Positions 6,991 to 15,106 of a DNA stretch of 50,849 nucleotides are shown piece after piece. Position numbers and translations under genes: made by a program. This DNA comes from Pirellulales bacterium (GTDB taxonomy: Bacteria > Planctomycetota > Planctomycetia > Pirellulales > Thermoguttaceae). Each line of letters starts with the position of its first letter. Positions within the stretch are counted from its first letter, which is position 1. The DNA lies in contig JAFGPV010000124.1 of the NCBI GenBank assembly GCA_016936015.1, forward strand, positions 1-50,849. The letters run 5' to 3'. The notes under the pieces were generated by a model. It did no database searches. It saw nothing but the letters and a program-made list of their open reading frames with translations, and was not told where the DNA came from.

Positions 6991-8337
6991 TTAGGGATTC
7001 TCCTCGGAGGCGAGCCGTTTGAAATACTCTTCGATCACGTCGCGGTAATGGGCGGGGAAGTCGCGGCCGATTTGCTGCAGGGCCTCCTCGCGCTCCTTCG
7101 GCGGCAGGTCGCCCCAGCCGCTCCGGTCGCCGACGGCTTTCTTCTCCACCCGGCCCGGTCCTTTGCCCGCCATGTACCGGCTGTCGGCGGCGGGACGATC
7201 CGGGCGGAGGTTGTTGCCGCTGTTCGACGACGATTGCTGTTGTTGCGCCTCCTCCAGTTTTTTAATCAGTTTGTCCAACGACTCGATGACGCCGTCCTCC
7301 AGGCGGCGGACCTTGGTTCCCGCCCGGCCCAGGTCCATCCGGCGGCCGATGTCCTCCATCCGCCGGGAGATGTGATCGAGCGAATCCTCTTCCAAATCCT
7401 GCAAGTCCGCGTGCATCAACTTGGCGACGGTTGCGTAACGCCGGGGCGACGACGGGGGACCGGCAAGCAATTGGTCGAGGGTCCGCAAGCCCGTGTCCCG
7501 ATCCAGCAACTTCAGCGAGACCGCGCTTTGATAGAACAGGAGAGTGGCCGGGGCGGCCACGTCGCCGGCTTCCAAGCCGTCCAGTTCCGTCTGCGCCTCG
7601 TCGAAATAGTTGTTTTGCACCAGCCAGCGGGCGTAGTACAGCCGCAGGTTTCGGGCGGCAAACGGAGCAGTCCGGGTCTCGTGGAGCCACTGTTGCGGCG
7701 GCAGGATCGGACTATCCGGCGGCCGGGAGCACAAGGCAACGAGCTTTTCGGCCTCCGCGTCGGCCAGGGCGAAGATCCGCACCAAGCGGTCGAGAATCTC
7801 CTCTTCCGCCGCCGGTTGCGGCAGGTTTGCCCAGAGTTCTTGGGCCTTGGTTTTGATTAGGGGATCGGCCCGTTTTTCATCCAGCCAGGCGAAGGCCCGT
7901 GCCTTGACCTTCTCGACCGGAGTCGGCTGCCAGGCGTAATCGCCGGGCGCTCCGCCGGGAGATTGGGCGGAGGCCGGGCCTGACAATCCGAGCAGCAAGG
8001 CCAGGATCGGGAGGCAAGACGCGATCTTGCCAAGAGCGTGTCTTGAAAATCTCCCCTCTCCCTTTGGGAGAGGGGCAGGGAGTGAGGGCCTCGTGGCAGT
8101 TATTGATGCCGATGCAGCCAATGATCGTGGTTCAACCGCAAACACGGCTGTTCCAGCCGAGTTTGCTGGTTTTTTGGCCGTGGAACGGTTCATTGGCAAT
8201 GCAGGGCTCAATAAATCTGAAAAAATGGCCGTATCTGCACCGCTTGCCCTCACCCTAACCCTCTCCCAAAGGGAGAGGGGACCAATTAACGGACGCGCTC
8301 TTGGCCGCAAGCGGCTGTGAGTTGATGACCACTTCAT
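6991..8337 (-). CDS. Exported helical protein of the Bat-like cluster, N-terminus interrupted by a repeat element
   Basis: The mature part (from about residue 125) is a helical, TPR-like protein with a Gln-rich coiled coil (KLEEAQQQQSSSNSG) and an acidic, charged C-terminus. I do not recognise its family. A hydrophobic export segment lies at about residues 107-125 (CLPILALLLGLSG). The ATG at 8337 overlaps the upstream stop as ATGA, which favours it as the start. Residues of about 12-103 are then encoded by the 277-bp repeat element at 8029-8305, which pushes the signal sequence 100 residues inward. No ATG, and no obvious alternative start, lies between the element and the hydrophobic segment. 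An internal ATG near residue 49 lies inside the element. Whether export still works is open. Confidence 0.75.
   Translation of the reverse strand: MKWSSTHSRLRPRARPLIGPLSLWERVRVRASGADTAIFSDLLSPALPMNRSTAKKPANSAGTAVFAVEPRSLAASASITATRPSLPAPLPKGEGRFSRHALGKIASCLPILALLLGLSGPASAQSPGGAPGDYAWQPTPVEKVKARAFAWLDEKRADPLIKTKAQELWANLPQPAAEEEILDRLVRIFALADAEAEKLVALCSRPPDSPILPPQQWLHETRTAPFAARNLRLYYARWLVQNNYFDEAQTELDGLEAGDVAAPATLLFYQSAVSLKLLDRDTGLRTLDQLLAGPPSSPRRYATVAKLMHADLQDLEEDSLDHISRRMEDIGRRMDLGRAGTKVRRLEDGVIESLDKLIKKLEEAQQQQSSSNSGNNLRPDRPAADSRYMAGKGPGRVEKKAVGDRSGWGDLPPKEREEALQQIGRDFPAHYRDVIEEYFKRLASEENP
8029..8305. mobile_element. 277-bp MITE-like element containing paired family A palindromes
   Basis: The outer ends are imperfect 14-bp inverted repeats, GCCAAGAGCGTGTC and GACGCGCTCTTGGC. 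Inside each end lies a family A hairpin (CCCTCTCCC...GGGAGAGGG) with a GTGAGGGC arm, and the centre has weaker inverted repeats (CAATGATC / GGTTCATTG). It carries no coding capacity of its own. It sits inside the 5' end of the 6991-8337 gene and leaves that frame open. Its limits come from the inverted ends; I found no clear target-site duplication. Confidence 0.55.
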
Positions 8338-9926
8338 TGGTTCTTCCCCGATTGCAGGTCGTGCGTTACGCGGTAAATTTTTCGCTCCCGTTCGGCGAGG
8401 CGTTTCAGGGCGTCGATCAGGTCGGCGTTCTCGGCCTGCTCGCCGCTGATGAGTTTTCCATAGCGGAGGGTGCGGCGGTTGACGCGCATTTGCAGGGCGC
8501 GGATCATCCTGAGTTCGGCAAGCGTATCGACCAGCGGCTCGTCGGCGGGGTTGCCGGAGGGAGACGACCGCGGCGGCCGGTTCCGGTTGGCGGATTCCTT
8601 TTGGGCCTTCTTCAAGGCGTTGATGATCTCATCCAGCGCCGAAATGACGTCTTGCTCGATCGACTGGGTGAAGGCGTCGGCCTTGACCTGGGCCAGCCGG
8701 TGGACCACCTGCTGCATATCGTCGCGCATCTGCTCGACGGCTTCGGGCAGGGCGACCGCGGTGCCGTCCTCCTTCAGCAGCAGCAGGGCCTTGTCGGCCT
8801 CGACGACGATTTGCAGCTCCTTGTTGCTCAGGCGGCTGGCCTCGATCTCGTGGTTGTGGGTCCGCTGGGCGGCGGGGACCTTGTCCAGCCGAAGGGTGCC
8901 TTCGTAGACGTCTTGCTGCATTTCCAGCATCTTCCGGAACCGGGCTTCCAGCAGGACCAGCATCCGCCCGATCTCCTCCTCGCGGAGTTGCCGGAGGATC
9001 CGCTCGAATTCCGCCTTGGCCTGTTCGAGTTCCCGGAGGGCTTCCTCCTGTTTGTTCGCGGCGCCTTCGCGCTGGGCCTTCCGGAGTTTTTGCTCGGCCT
9101 CCTGCATGCGCCGGCGGGCGGCGTCGAGGCGCTGGCGGGCGGGATGACCCTCCGGCGGCGCGGCCTCTTCGGACTTTTCCCCCTGGCCTTTGCCGGAACT
9201 CGGACTGCCGCCCCTGCTCTCTTTTCCTTGGCCCTTCGCCTTTTCCCCTTCTCCCTTTTGTTTTCCTCCGTCTGCTTTCGATTCTTCCGTCTTCCCCTTT
9301 CCGCCTTCTGCTTTTCCTTCTTCCTGATTCTTGATGGTTTTTGACAGCTCTCCGGTTTTTTGGGCGATATCCCCCTGCTCCCGGGCAAGCCGCTTGGCGT
9401 CGTCGCCGCCGGCGGTCCGGCCCTGGACGTCTTTTTCCCGCTGGATGATCGTGTTCAGTTCCCGCAGGTATTGGCGGATCCGGGCCTTTTCCGAGGCGAT
9501 CCGCTTGGACCGGTTCTCGCTCATCAGCAAGTCCAAGAGCGATTTCAAGTCCCCTTCCAAGTCGGCTTGATTTTTCAGCGAGCGGGCGATCTGATCGTTT
9601 TTCAGCAACGTGACGAGGGTTTCAAATTGAACGTCGATCAGATCATTCTTGCTCTGCTTATAGGCCTTTTCCAGCAGGGCGGCGCGGCGGGGATCGGCGC
9701 CGGCGGACAGCTCCTTCATCCGGGCCAGCACCTGCTCGAGGCGGCGGAACTTCTCGGCGATCCGCTGCTGCTCGGCGGAGAGCTGCTCGGCGGGGCCGGG
9801 CGGGGTTGCTTTCTCCGCGGCCTCGGGCGCCCCGCCGGCCGGCGGCGGCCCCGCGCCCCAACCGGCACTGCCGCTAAGTAGCAGGGCCGCCACGAGGATC
9901 GATGGAAGTGAAAGAAAACGTTGCAT
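8334..9926 (-). CDS. Exported coiled-coil protein with charged low-complexity linker
   Basis: The 530-residue protein has a signal peptide (about 1-25, ending SAGWGAG) and an N-terminal helical part (about 45-190). A Lys/Glu/Gly-rich low-complexity linker follows (about 195-255, with repeated EGGKGK / ADGGKQKGEG units), then long coiled coils (about 260-315) and a further helical domain to the end. No catalytic motif is visible. It sits between the DUF4175-like membrane protein and the 6991-8337 gene, and its stop overlaps the latter's ATG by 4 nt, so the two products are probably made together. A structural or scaffolding role in the periplasm is an inference. Confidence 0.8.
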   Translation of the reverse strand: MQRFLSLPSILVAALLLSGSAGWGAGPPPAGGAPEAAEKATPPGPAEQLSAEQQRIAEKFRRLEQVLARMKELSAGADPRRAALLEKAYKQSKNDLIDVQFETLVTLLKNDQIARSLKNQADLEGDLKSLLDLLMSENRSKRIASEKARIRQYLRELNTIIQREKDVQGRTAGGDDAKRLAREQGDIAQKTGELSKTIKNQEEGKAEGGKGKTEESKADGGKQKGEGEKAKGQGKESRGGSPSSGKGQGEKSEEAAPPEGHPARQRLDAARRRMQEAEQKLRKAQREGAANKQEEALRELEQAKAEFERILRQLREEEIGRMLVLLEARFRKMLEMQQDVYEGTLRLDKVPAAQRTHNHEIEASRLSNKELQIVVEADKALLLLKEDGTAVALPEAVEQMRDDMQQVVHRLAQVKADAFTQSIEQDVISALDEIINALKKAQKESANRNRPPRSSPSGNPADEPLVDTLAELRMIRALQMRVNRRTLRYGKLISGEQAENADLIDALKRLAERERKIYRVTHDLQSGKNQ

Positions 9927-9982
9927 ATCTCTATTTTACCCGCTATTAGGGCGGGAGGGATGGTGGCTGGGGATTTTCTCTA

Positions 9983-10009
9983 CCCCCGCGACCGCCGTCG
10001 CGGGGCGTT
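9983..10009. repeat. Single palindrome, family C
   Basis: CCCCCGCGACCGCCGTCGCG followed by GGGCGTT. It is nearly identical to the copy at 35755-35782 and is followed by a family I tract. Confidence 0.75.
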
Positions 10010-10013
10010 GATG

Positions 10014-10036
10014 TCACATTTGAAATTTGAGATTTA
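10014..10036. repeat. AT-rich repeat, family I
   Basis: A short ACATTTGAAATTTGAGATTT tract lies directly after the family C palindrome. The same C-then-I order is seen at 5533-5650, which suggests the two travel together. Confidence 0.5.
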
Positions 10037-10083
10037 ACAGTTTCGGCACAAGTGCCGGGGGTACACGGTTTTAATTTTCTCTT

Positions 10084-12330
10084 TTACTCCTTAAGCAAGT
10101 CCTTGAGTTTCTGCTTCTGCCGCGCTTCGGTCCGGCGGTGGAGTTGCTCTTGGAGTTGGATGATCTCACGGAGCAATTCCACGGCCTCGTGGTAGCTCTC
10201 CAGTTGCAGCATCCGGTCGAGGACCTTTTGCATGGCCAGCAGGACGGCGTCGGCTTGTTCCCAGGCCTGGCGGCGGCAGTCCGCCGTGGGGAGCGATTTC
10301 TGCTCCAGCGCGGTTTGGAACCGCTCCAGCCGCCGATCCAGTTCGGGGAACGACTCCCGGGCGATGGTCCGCAGGGGATCGGCGATTCGCCGCTCCAGCC
10401 GCTCTTTTAATTCTTCGGTGTCCAGCCGGTTGTTGACCAGTTGTTTACGGACGTCGTCGAAAGAATCGGCCAGCCCGAGGGTCTCGGAGGCATTCTTGCG
10501 GCAGTTCGTGATCGCCCGGCCGAGGGAGAACGACTGCCGGTCGAGCCGCCGTTCGGGCGAGGCGTCGGGCTGCTCGCCAGGCTCGGCGCCCAAGGCCGGC
10601 TGGGTCCGTTCCGAATCGGCCGACTCCCAGCGGGCCAGCAAGTCGCGGGTTTCGGTCGTCTCGCGGATGATTTTTTCGAACTGCTGCCGGAGGACCAGTT
10701 CCCGAGCCTCGAGCATGGCGAGGAGTTGCTCGGGAGTGACAACGTCCAACAGCCAGCGATCGCTGCCGCCGACGTTCGGCGTCTTCTTCAAATCGCACCT
10801 GTCCGAGGCCCTCAGGCTGACAAAAAATTTCTGGCCCGGCCGGAGGTGGAACGGTTCGACCTCCAGGGCGAGTCCCTCGAGGGGGAATTCCGCCGGGCGG
10901 CGGTCGAGGGTGCGGACCGCCGCCTTTTTCGGGGTCCCTTCGTCGATCTGGCATTCGAACCAGAGCCGATCCAGGGCGTAATCGTCGGTCGCGCGGCCGG
11001 CGACCGCTACTCGGGCCAGGGGGGTGATCGCCGTGCCGATGCCGTCCAACTGGGCGGCCACTTGCGGCGGCTGATCGGCCACGGCCGCCAGGTCCAACCG
11101 AACCGGCTCGCGGCTCTTGATCCCGTCGGCGTCGGAGAGGGTAAACAGCAACGTGGTGTCCTTGTTCAGGACGGGCAGGGTAAACGTAAAGCTCCGGCGG
11201 TCGGAGCCGAGGGCGTTGCCGGTGATGACGCGCGGCGGATCGACGGCCTTTCCGTCGACGACCGTATCGACCTGGACGCCGACGAGGTCCTTGTTGGCCG
11301 TGGCGCGGACCGTGACCCGGGCGCCTTGGGGCAGCGGCACGACGCCCGTTGCCGGCAGGGTGCGGGGCGGCCGGCCCAGGTACGCCGGAAAGGCGCACCG
11401 CAGCGACCAGTCGCGGATCGTCGGATTCTCGACCACCTCCAGCCGGAGATCGCGCAGGGCGTCGTCGCCGCCGAAGACGTCGAGGCGGAGCGGGGCCAAG
11501 AGGTTCCGCCGGGTGTAGGTGAAGGATTGATAGGCGTCTTTCCGGGGATCGATCCGGCCGATGCGATCCATCGTCACCTGGCTGCGTCCGCCGTTCGGAT
11601 CGCGAAAGCGGATTTGGACCATCGGGGGGATCTTGTGGTTACGGGCCTCGGCGCGGACGGTGATCTCGGCGTCGCTGCCGCGGCCGACCTTCCGCACGCC
11701 CCCGGGAAAGCCGTCGATCTCCAGGTGCACCAACCGCGGCCAAAGCTGATCGGCCAGGGCCAGCGTCCGCCGCGACCACACGCCGAACGACGCCGGGAAA
11801 ATCACGGCAAACAGCGTCACGCTCAGCGTCATCAACAGCGCCGCCAGAACGCCCTGCCGCAACGGCTGGAGATTAAACACGGCCCCGACGGAGACCGACT
11901 GGATCCGCCGGGCCGCTTCGCGCCGGGTTTCGTCGAGCATTTGGGGATCGCAATCGGAGGGATCCGGTTCCCGATGTGATAAGACCACCGCCGTCAGCAG
12001 GCTGTCGTCGAGTTGGGGGAAACGGCGTTCGAGCAGCATGGCCAGGTTGCCCTCGGCCAGGCGGACAAAGGCCCTGCGGCCGAGCCGCTTAACGATGATC
12101 GCAGCCAAGACGCCGAAGAGCGCCGCGAGCATCAACAGCCGCACGGGGACCGACGGCTCGAAGAACCAATCGGCCGCCAGGCTGAGCCAGAAGGCCGCGC
12201 CGAGCCACGTCACCGCCAACGCGATCCCCTCGGCCCAGACGTACTGCCGGATCCGCCGGCGGAGCGACGTCAGCCGCGTCGTGATCGCGGGATCGAGTTC
12301 GCGCCGGTTTTTCAACGATGCCGTGGCCAT
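10084..12330 (-). CDS. Large DUF4175-like membrane protein
   Basis: The 748-residue protein has two membrane helices near the N-terminus (about 35-55 and 63-83) and a third at about 158-182. A large extracytoplasmic beta-rich region (about 200-520) and a C-terminal coiled-coil region (about 540-748) follow. The layout resembles DUF4175-type proteins found beside MoxR/vWA genes; I infer this from layout and context, not from a diagnostic motif. The many Ig-like strands (for example RLVHLEIDGFPGG) suggest protein-protein interaction outside the cytoplasm. It lies downstream of the two vWA membrane proteins on the same strand, separated by a family D repeat. Confidence 0.75.
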   Translation of the reverse strand: MATASLKNRRELDPAITTRLTSLRRRIRQYVWAEGIALAVTWLGAAFWLSLAADWFFEPSVPVRLLMLAALFGVLAAIIVKRLGRRAFVRLAEGNLAMLLERRFPQLDDSLLTAVVLSHREPDPSDCDPQMLDETRREAARRIQSVSVGAVFNLQPLRQGVLAALLMTLSVTLFAVIFPASFGVWSRRTLALADQLWPRLVHLEIDGFPGGVRKVGRGSDAEITVRAEARNHKIPPMVQIRFRDPNGGRSQVTMDRIGRIDPRKDAYQSFTYTRRNLLAPLRLDVFGGDDALRDLRLEVVENPTIRDWSLRCAFPAYLGRPPRTLPATGVVPLPQGARVTVRATANKDLVGVQVDTVVDGKAVDPPRVITGNALGSDRRSFTFTLPVLNKDTTLLFTLSDADGIKSREPVRLDLAAVADQPPQVAAQLDGIGTAITPLARVAVAGRATDDYALDRLWFECQIDEGTPKKAAVRTLDRRPAEFPLEGLALEVEPFHLRPGQKFFVSLRASDRCDLKKTPNVGGSDRWLLDVVTPEQLLAMLEARELVLRQQFEKIIRETTETRDLLARWESADSERTQPALGAEPGEQPDASPERRLDRQSFSLGRAITNCRKNASETLGLADSFDDVRKQLVNNRLDTEELKERLERRIADPLRTIARESFPELDRRLERFQTALEQKSLPTADCRRQAWEQADAVLLAMQKVLDRMLQLESYHEAVELLREIIQLQEQLHRRTEARQKQKLKDLLKE

Positions 12331-12357
12331 GAATCGGTTTAAAAAATATCGTGTTCA

Positions 12358-12424
12358 ATAGCCGGCGGCTAACAGCCGCCGCGGGAATTCATATTTTACT
12401 CGGCGGCTGTTAGCCGCCGGCTAT
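12358..12424. repeat. Paired palindromes, family D (ATAGCCGGCGGCTAACAGCC)
   Basis: Perfectly facing arms ATAGCCGGCGGCTAACAGCC and GGCTGTTAGCCGCCGGCTAT enclose an AT-rich centre. Related elements with a different centre are at 48554-48614 and 50711-50776. Confidence 0.8.
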
Positions 12425-12466
12425 TTTCTACATAAACTGTTTGCTGATTCTTAATCATTAACTCAC

Positions 12467-15106
12467 TCATGCAAGTTTCAGCAGGCGGCGGATCAACCAT
12501 TCCAGGCACAACAGGCTGCAGAGGACGATCATAATGGTCCGGAGCCACGGCTCTTCGAGTTTCGGGTCGGCGTCGTCGGTTTGGGTGATCGTCGTCGTCA
12601 GATCGGGCAGTTGCGCGGCCAGGGGCATTGAGGAATCGAAAATGGCGGGGATTCCGACGAAGTATTTACCGCCGGTGGTCTGGGCGATACGGCCCAGCAG
12701 GGCGTCGTTGCGCTGGGGACGCTCCCGTTCCAATTCGGGCATCGAAACGTGGACGCGGCGGATGAGCCGCTCGTTGTTGCTCTCGGGCACGGCCAGTTCC
12801 AGGCGGTAGGTTCCCGTGTGCAGGGCGGGAAACTGGCCCCGGTAGGCGCCGGCCCGACTCGGATCGGACTGCAACGGGACCGTCTGTACGGCGCCGTCCT
12901 CGCCGGCGACCTGTAAGGGGACGCTGGGCGCCCGGAAGGGTTGCAGCCGGGCGTCGGTCAGTTGGGCGCGGACTTCCACCGCGTTGCCCAGCAGGTAGCG
13001 GTTCTGGCCGACCAGCAGCACGCCGCGGGTCGAGCCGCGCAGCAGCCGGCCCTGCGAAACGTGCCGGATCAGCTTGGTGTAGAACTGCTCGAAATACGTT
13101 TCGTCCACGGCGCGGAGCCGCCACATCTCGCCGCTGCCGAGGTAGAACACGCTCCCCGATCCGTAAAACTGGCCGGCAAAGTACACCGGGCCGTCCGGGC
13201 CGGCGCCGATCCGCGGATCGGACAACCGGGCGTAGACCGTGGCGCCGGGCTTGGGGCCCCGTACCGGCGTGAAGCTGAACACACCCGGGAGATCCGCCCA
13301 GGCCCGCCGGGCGGCCGACGCCGAGTCGCCCAGCCAGAGGAAATCGGCCTCCTGGCCCTCGCGGGTGAAGTCCAGCGGGTAGGGATCGTCGGCCGCGGTG
13401 GACGGACTCTCCAGGATCGAGAGCCGCCGCGGGAACTCGACCGGGTACAGATTGCGGATCGCCCGGAGGGCGGGATTCTGCGTCCAACCGCCGATGCTCC
13501 CGCCGGTGTGGATCGGTCCCGGGATGACGATCAGGCCGCCGCCCTGCTCCGCCACCCAGCTTTCCAGCAGCGTGACCTGTTCGGAGGAGAGTTTCTGCCA
13601 GTCGGGGTCGAACGCGACCAGGCAGTCATAATCGAACATTTCCTCCCGGGTGGCGGGAAAGTCGCTCAGCAGGTTCCCTTCCTGCGAAGCGCCGGGTTGC
13701 GCCGTCTGCAGGAAGACGTCGAGTTTGATCGCGTGGTCGCGGCTTAAGAGCGAGCGGAGGAATTGGTAATCGCGCGTAGGGCCGCCGGCAAACAGCAGCA
13801 CGTGGTTCCGGCGGGCGACGATCTCGATTTCGTCTTCGCGGAAGTTGTCGGCGGCCGACTGGTCGCCCGGGGGCGGCCGAACGCGGAAACAGATCGTCCG
13901 GCGGCCGGTTTCCTCGGGCATCAGTTCGAAGACCACGGGCAGTACCTCGCCGTCGCCGCCGAGAATGACCTGCCGCGAGTCCAACAGCGTTCCCGTCCCC
14001 GCTTCGCTTTGGGGACCGCCGGACGGACGGGAGAGGACCTCGACCGTCACCGATTGGCCGCCGAGGCGTTGGGCCTGGAGGTATCCGGTTAGGGTGTAGC
14101 GGTCGCCGGGATACGCCCGGGCCGGCATTGCCAGGTCGCTGACGTAGACGTTGACCGGTTGCTTGTCGGAACCCAAGCCGACCGTGAAGATCGGGATTTT
14201 CATCTCTTGGGCCAGGGCGACCGCGGCGTCGGGCGAGATCCCGGCGTTCTGGCCGCCGTCGCTGAAGAGGACGATCCCGGCCGGCTTTTGCCCACGCTGG
14301 CCGGTTAGCAACTGCTGCAACGCCTGGCCGATCCGCGTCTCACTGCCCGAGGGGGAAAGGACCTTCGCCCAATTAATTCCCTCTCCCCGACCACTGCGTG
14401 GTGCCCGGAGAGGGCTAGGGTGAGGGCTTATTGTGGCTTTTTTATCTTCCGCCCTCACCCCGACCCTCTCCCGGAGGGAGAGGGAGTTGTCTTCTCCCGC
14501 CGCCGAATTACGTTTTCCCAAAGTCACCGAGCAGTCGGCCAGGAGATCGTTGTTGAACTGAAAAACGCTTACGTCGTGCGTGCGGCGGAGTTGTTCCAGG
14601 AAATCGGAATCTTCCAGCATGACGGCAACCTGCCCCAGGCGACTAGCGTTGATCGGCGTCTTGGCCTCCGAGGAACGCCCCGGGACGGCGGTTCCGGGGG
14701 TGGATGATGGTTCTTTTTCCCCCAGAGGACGCTCCCGCGGGGCGTTGGTTTTTGCAGGTGCATCCAGGACCGGGCCGGCGGCGGTGTCGTGCAGTTCCAT
14801 GCTCAGGCTGGTATCGACCAGCAGCACGGTCTGGGAGTTTTGCACGATCTCGCGTTCCCGGCGCCACTGGGGCTGAAGGAAAAGGACCAGCAGCCCGAGG
14901 AAAACGGCGGTCCGCAGCAGCGTCAGCAGCCAGCCCAGCAGCGGGTGCAGTTCGACCGCGTCGCGGCGGTACAGCCACCGTACGAAGAGCAGGATCGCAA
15001 TGCAAACGCCGATCGGCAGCACCCAATCGGCGTTCGACTGGATCCGCTCCCACGTAAACGTGGTCCGCACCGCGCCGTCGGCCATCAGCAGCGTCCCGCC
15101 GGTCAT
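12467..15106 (-). CDS. vWA-domain membrane protein of the Bat-like cluster (second vWA protein)
   Basis: The 879-residue protein has two N-terminal membrane helices (about 28-46 and 60-78), a vWA domain with a MIDAS-type DTSLS (Asp98, Ser100, Ser102), an Ig-like part and a glutamine-amidotransferase-like segment (about 430-640, around WVAEQGGGLIVIPG). A C-terminal membrane helix (about 855-875) closes it. It is probably an envelope partner of the MoxR ATPase. The ATG at 15106 overlaps the upstream stop (ATGA); an open frame reaching 16705 is a shadow of the upstream gene. Two repeat elements are translated within it: family C at about residues 121-145 (NAPRERPLGE and STPGTAVPG) and family A at about 207-243 (LSLRERVGVRA). 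Both fall in or beside the vWA fold, so it may carry two tolerated loop insertions. Confidence 0.85.
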   Translation of the reverse strand: MTGGTLLMADGAVRTTFTWERIQSNADWVLPIGVCIAILLFVRWLYRRDAVELHPLLGWLLTLLRTAVFLGLLVLFLQPQWRREREIVQNSQTVLLVDTSLSMELHDTAAGPVLDAPAKTNAPRERPLGEKEPSSTPGTAVPGRSSEAKTPINASRLGQVAVMLEDSDFLEQLRRTHDVSVFQFNNDLLADCSVTLGKRNSAAGEDNSLSLRERVGVRAEDKKATISPHPSPLRAPRSGRGEGINWAKVLSPSGSETRIGQALQQLLTGQRGQKPAGIVLFSDGGQNAGISPDAAVALAQEMKIPIFTVGLGSDKQPVNVYVSDLAMPARAYPGDRYTLTGYLQAQRLGGQSVTVEVLSRPSGGPQSEAGTGTLLDSRQVILGGDGEVLPVVFELMPEETGRRTICFRVRPPPGDQSAADNFREDEIEIVARRNHVLLFAGGPTRDYQFLRSLLSRDHAIKLDVFLQTAQPGASQEGNLLSDFPATREEMFDYDCLVAFDPDWQKLSSEQVTLLESWVAEQGGGLIVIPGPIHTGGSIGGWTQNPALRAIRNLYPVEFPRRLSILESPSTAADDPYPLDFTREGQEADFLWLGDSASAARRAWADLPGVFSFTPVRGPKPGATVYARLSDPRIGAGPDGPVYFAGQFYGSGSVFYLGSGEMWRLRAVDETYFEQFYTKLIRHVSQGRLLRGSTRGVLLVGQNRYLLGNAVEVRAQLTDARLQPFRAPSVPLQVAGEDGAVQTVPLQSDPSRAGAYRGQFPALHTGTYRLELAVPESNNERLIRRVHVSMPELERERPQRNDALLGRIAQTTGGKYFVGIPAIFDSSMPLAAQLPDLTTTITQTDDADPKLEEPWLRTIMIVLCSLLCLEWLIRRLLKLA
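14379..14486. repeat. Paired family A palindromes inside the second vWA gene
   Basis: Two family A units face each other, with inner TAGGGTGAGGGC and GCCCTCACCC arms. The left unit has a variant loop. The element is read in frame without a stop and encodes a peptide containing LRERVGVRA and SPHPSPLRA. Confidence 0.8.
14674..14746. repeat. Paired family C palindromes inside the second vWA gene
   Basis: AACGCCCCGGGACGGCGGTT and CTCCCGCGGGGCGTT face each other across about 30 bp, the usual family C arrangement. The element is translated in frame just downstream of the vWA MIDAS segment. Confidence 0.75.

Noticed and set aside
12358-12424. Rho-independent terminator between the two membrane-protein genes
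   Set aside because: The facing arms form a strong hairpin, but there is no T run after either arm, and the sequence recurs at other positions as family D.
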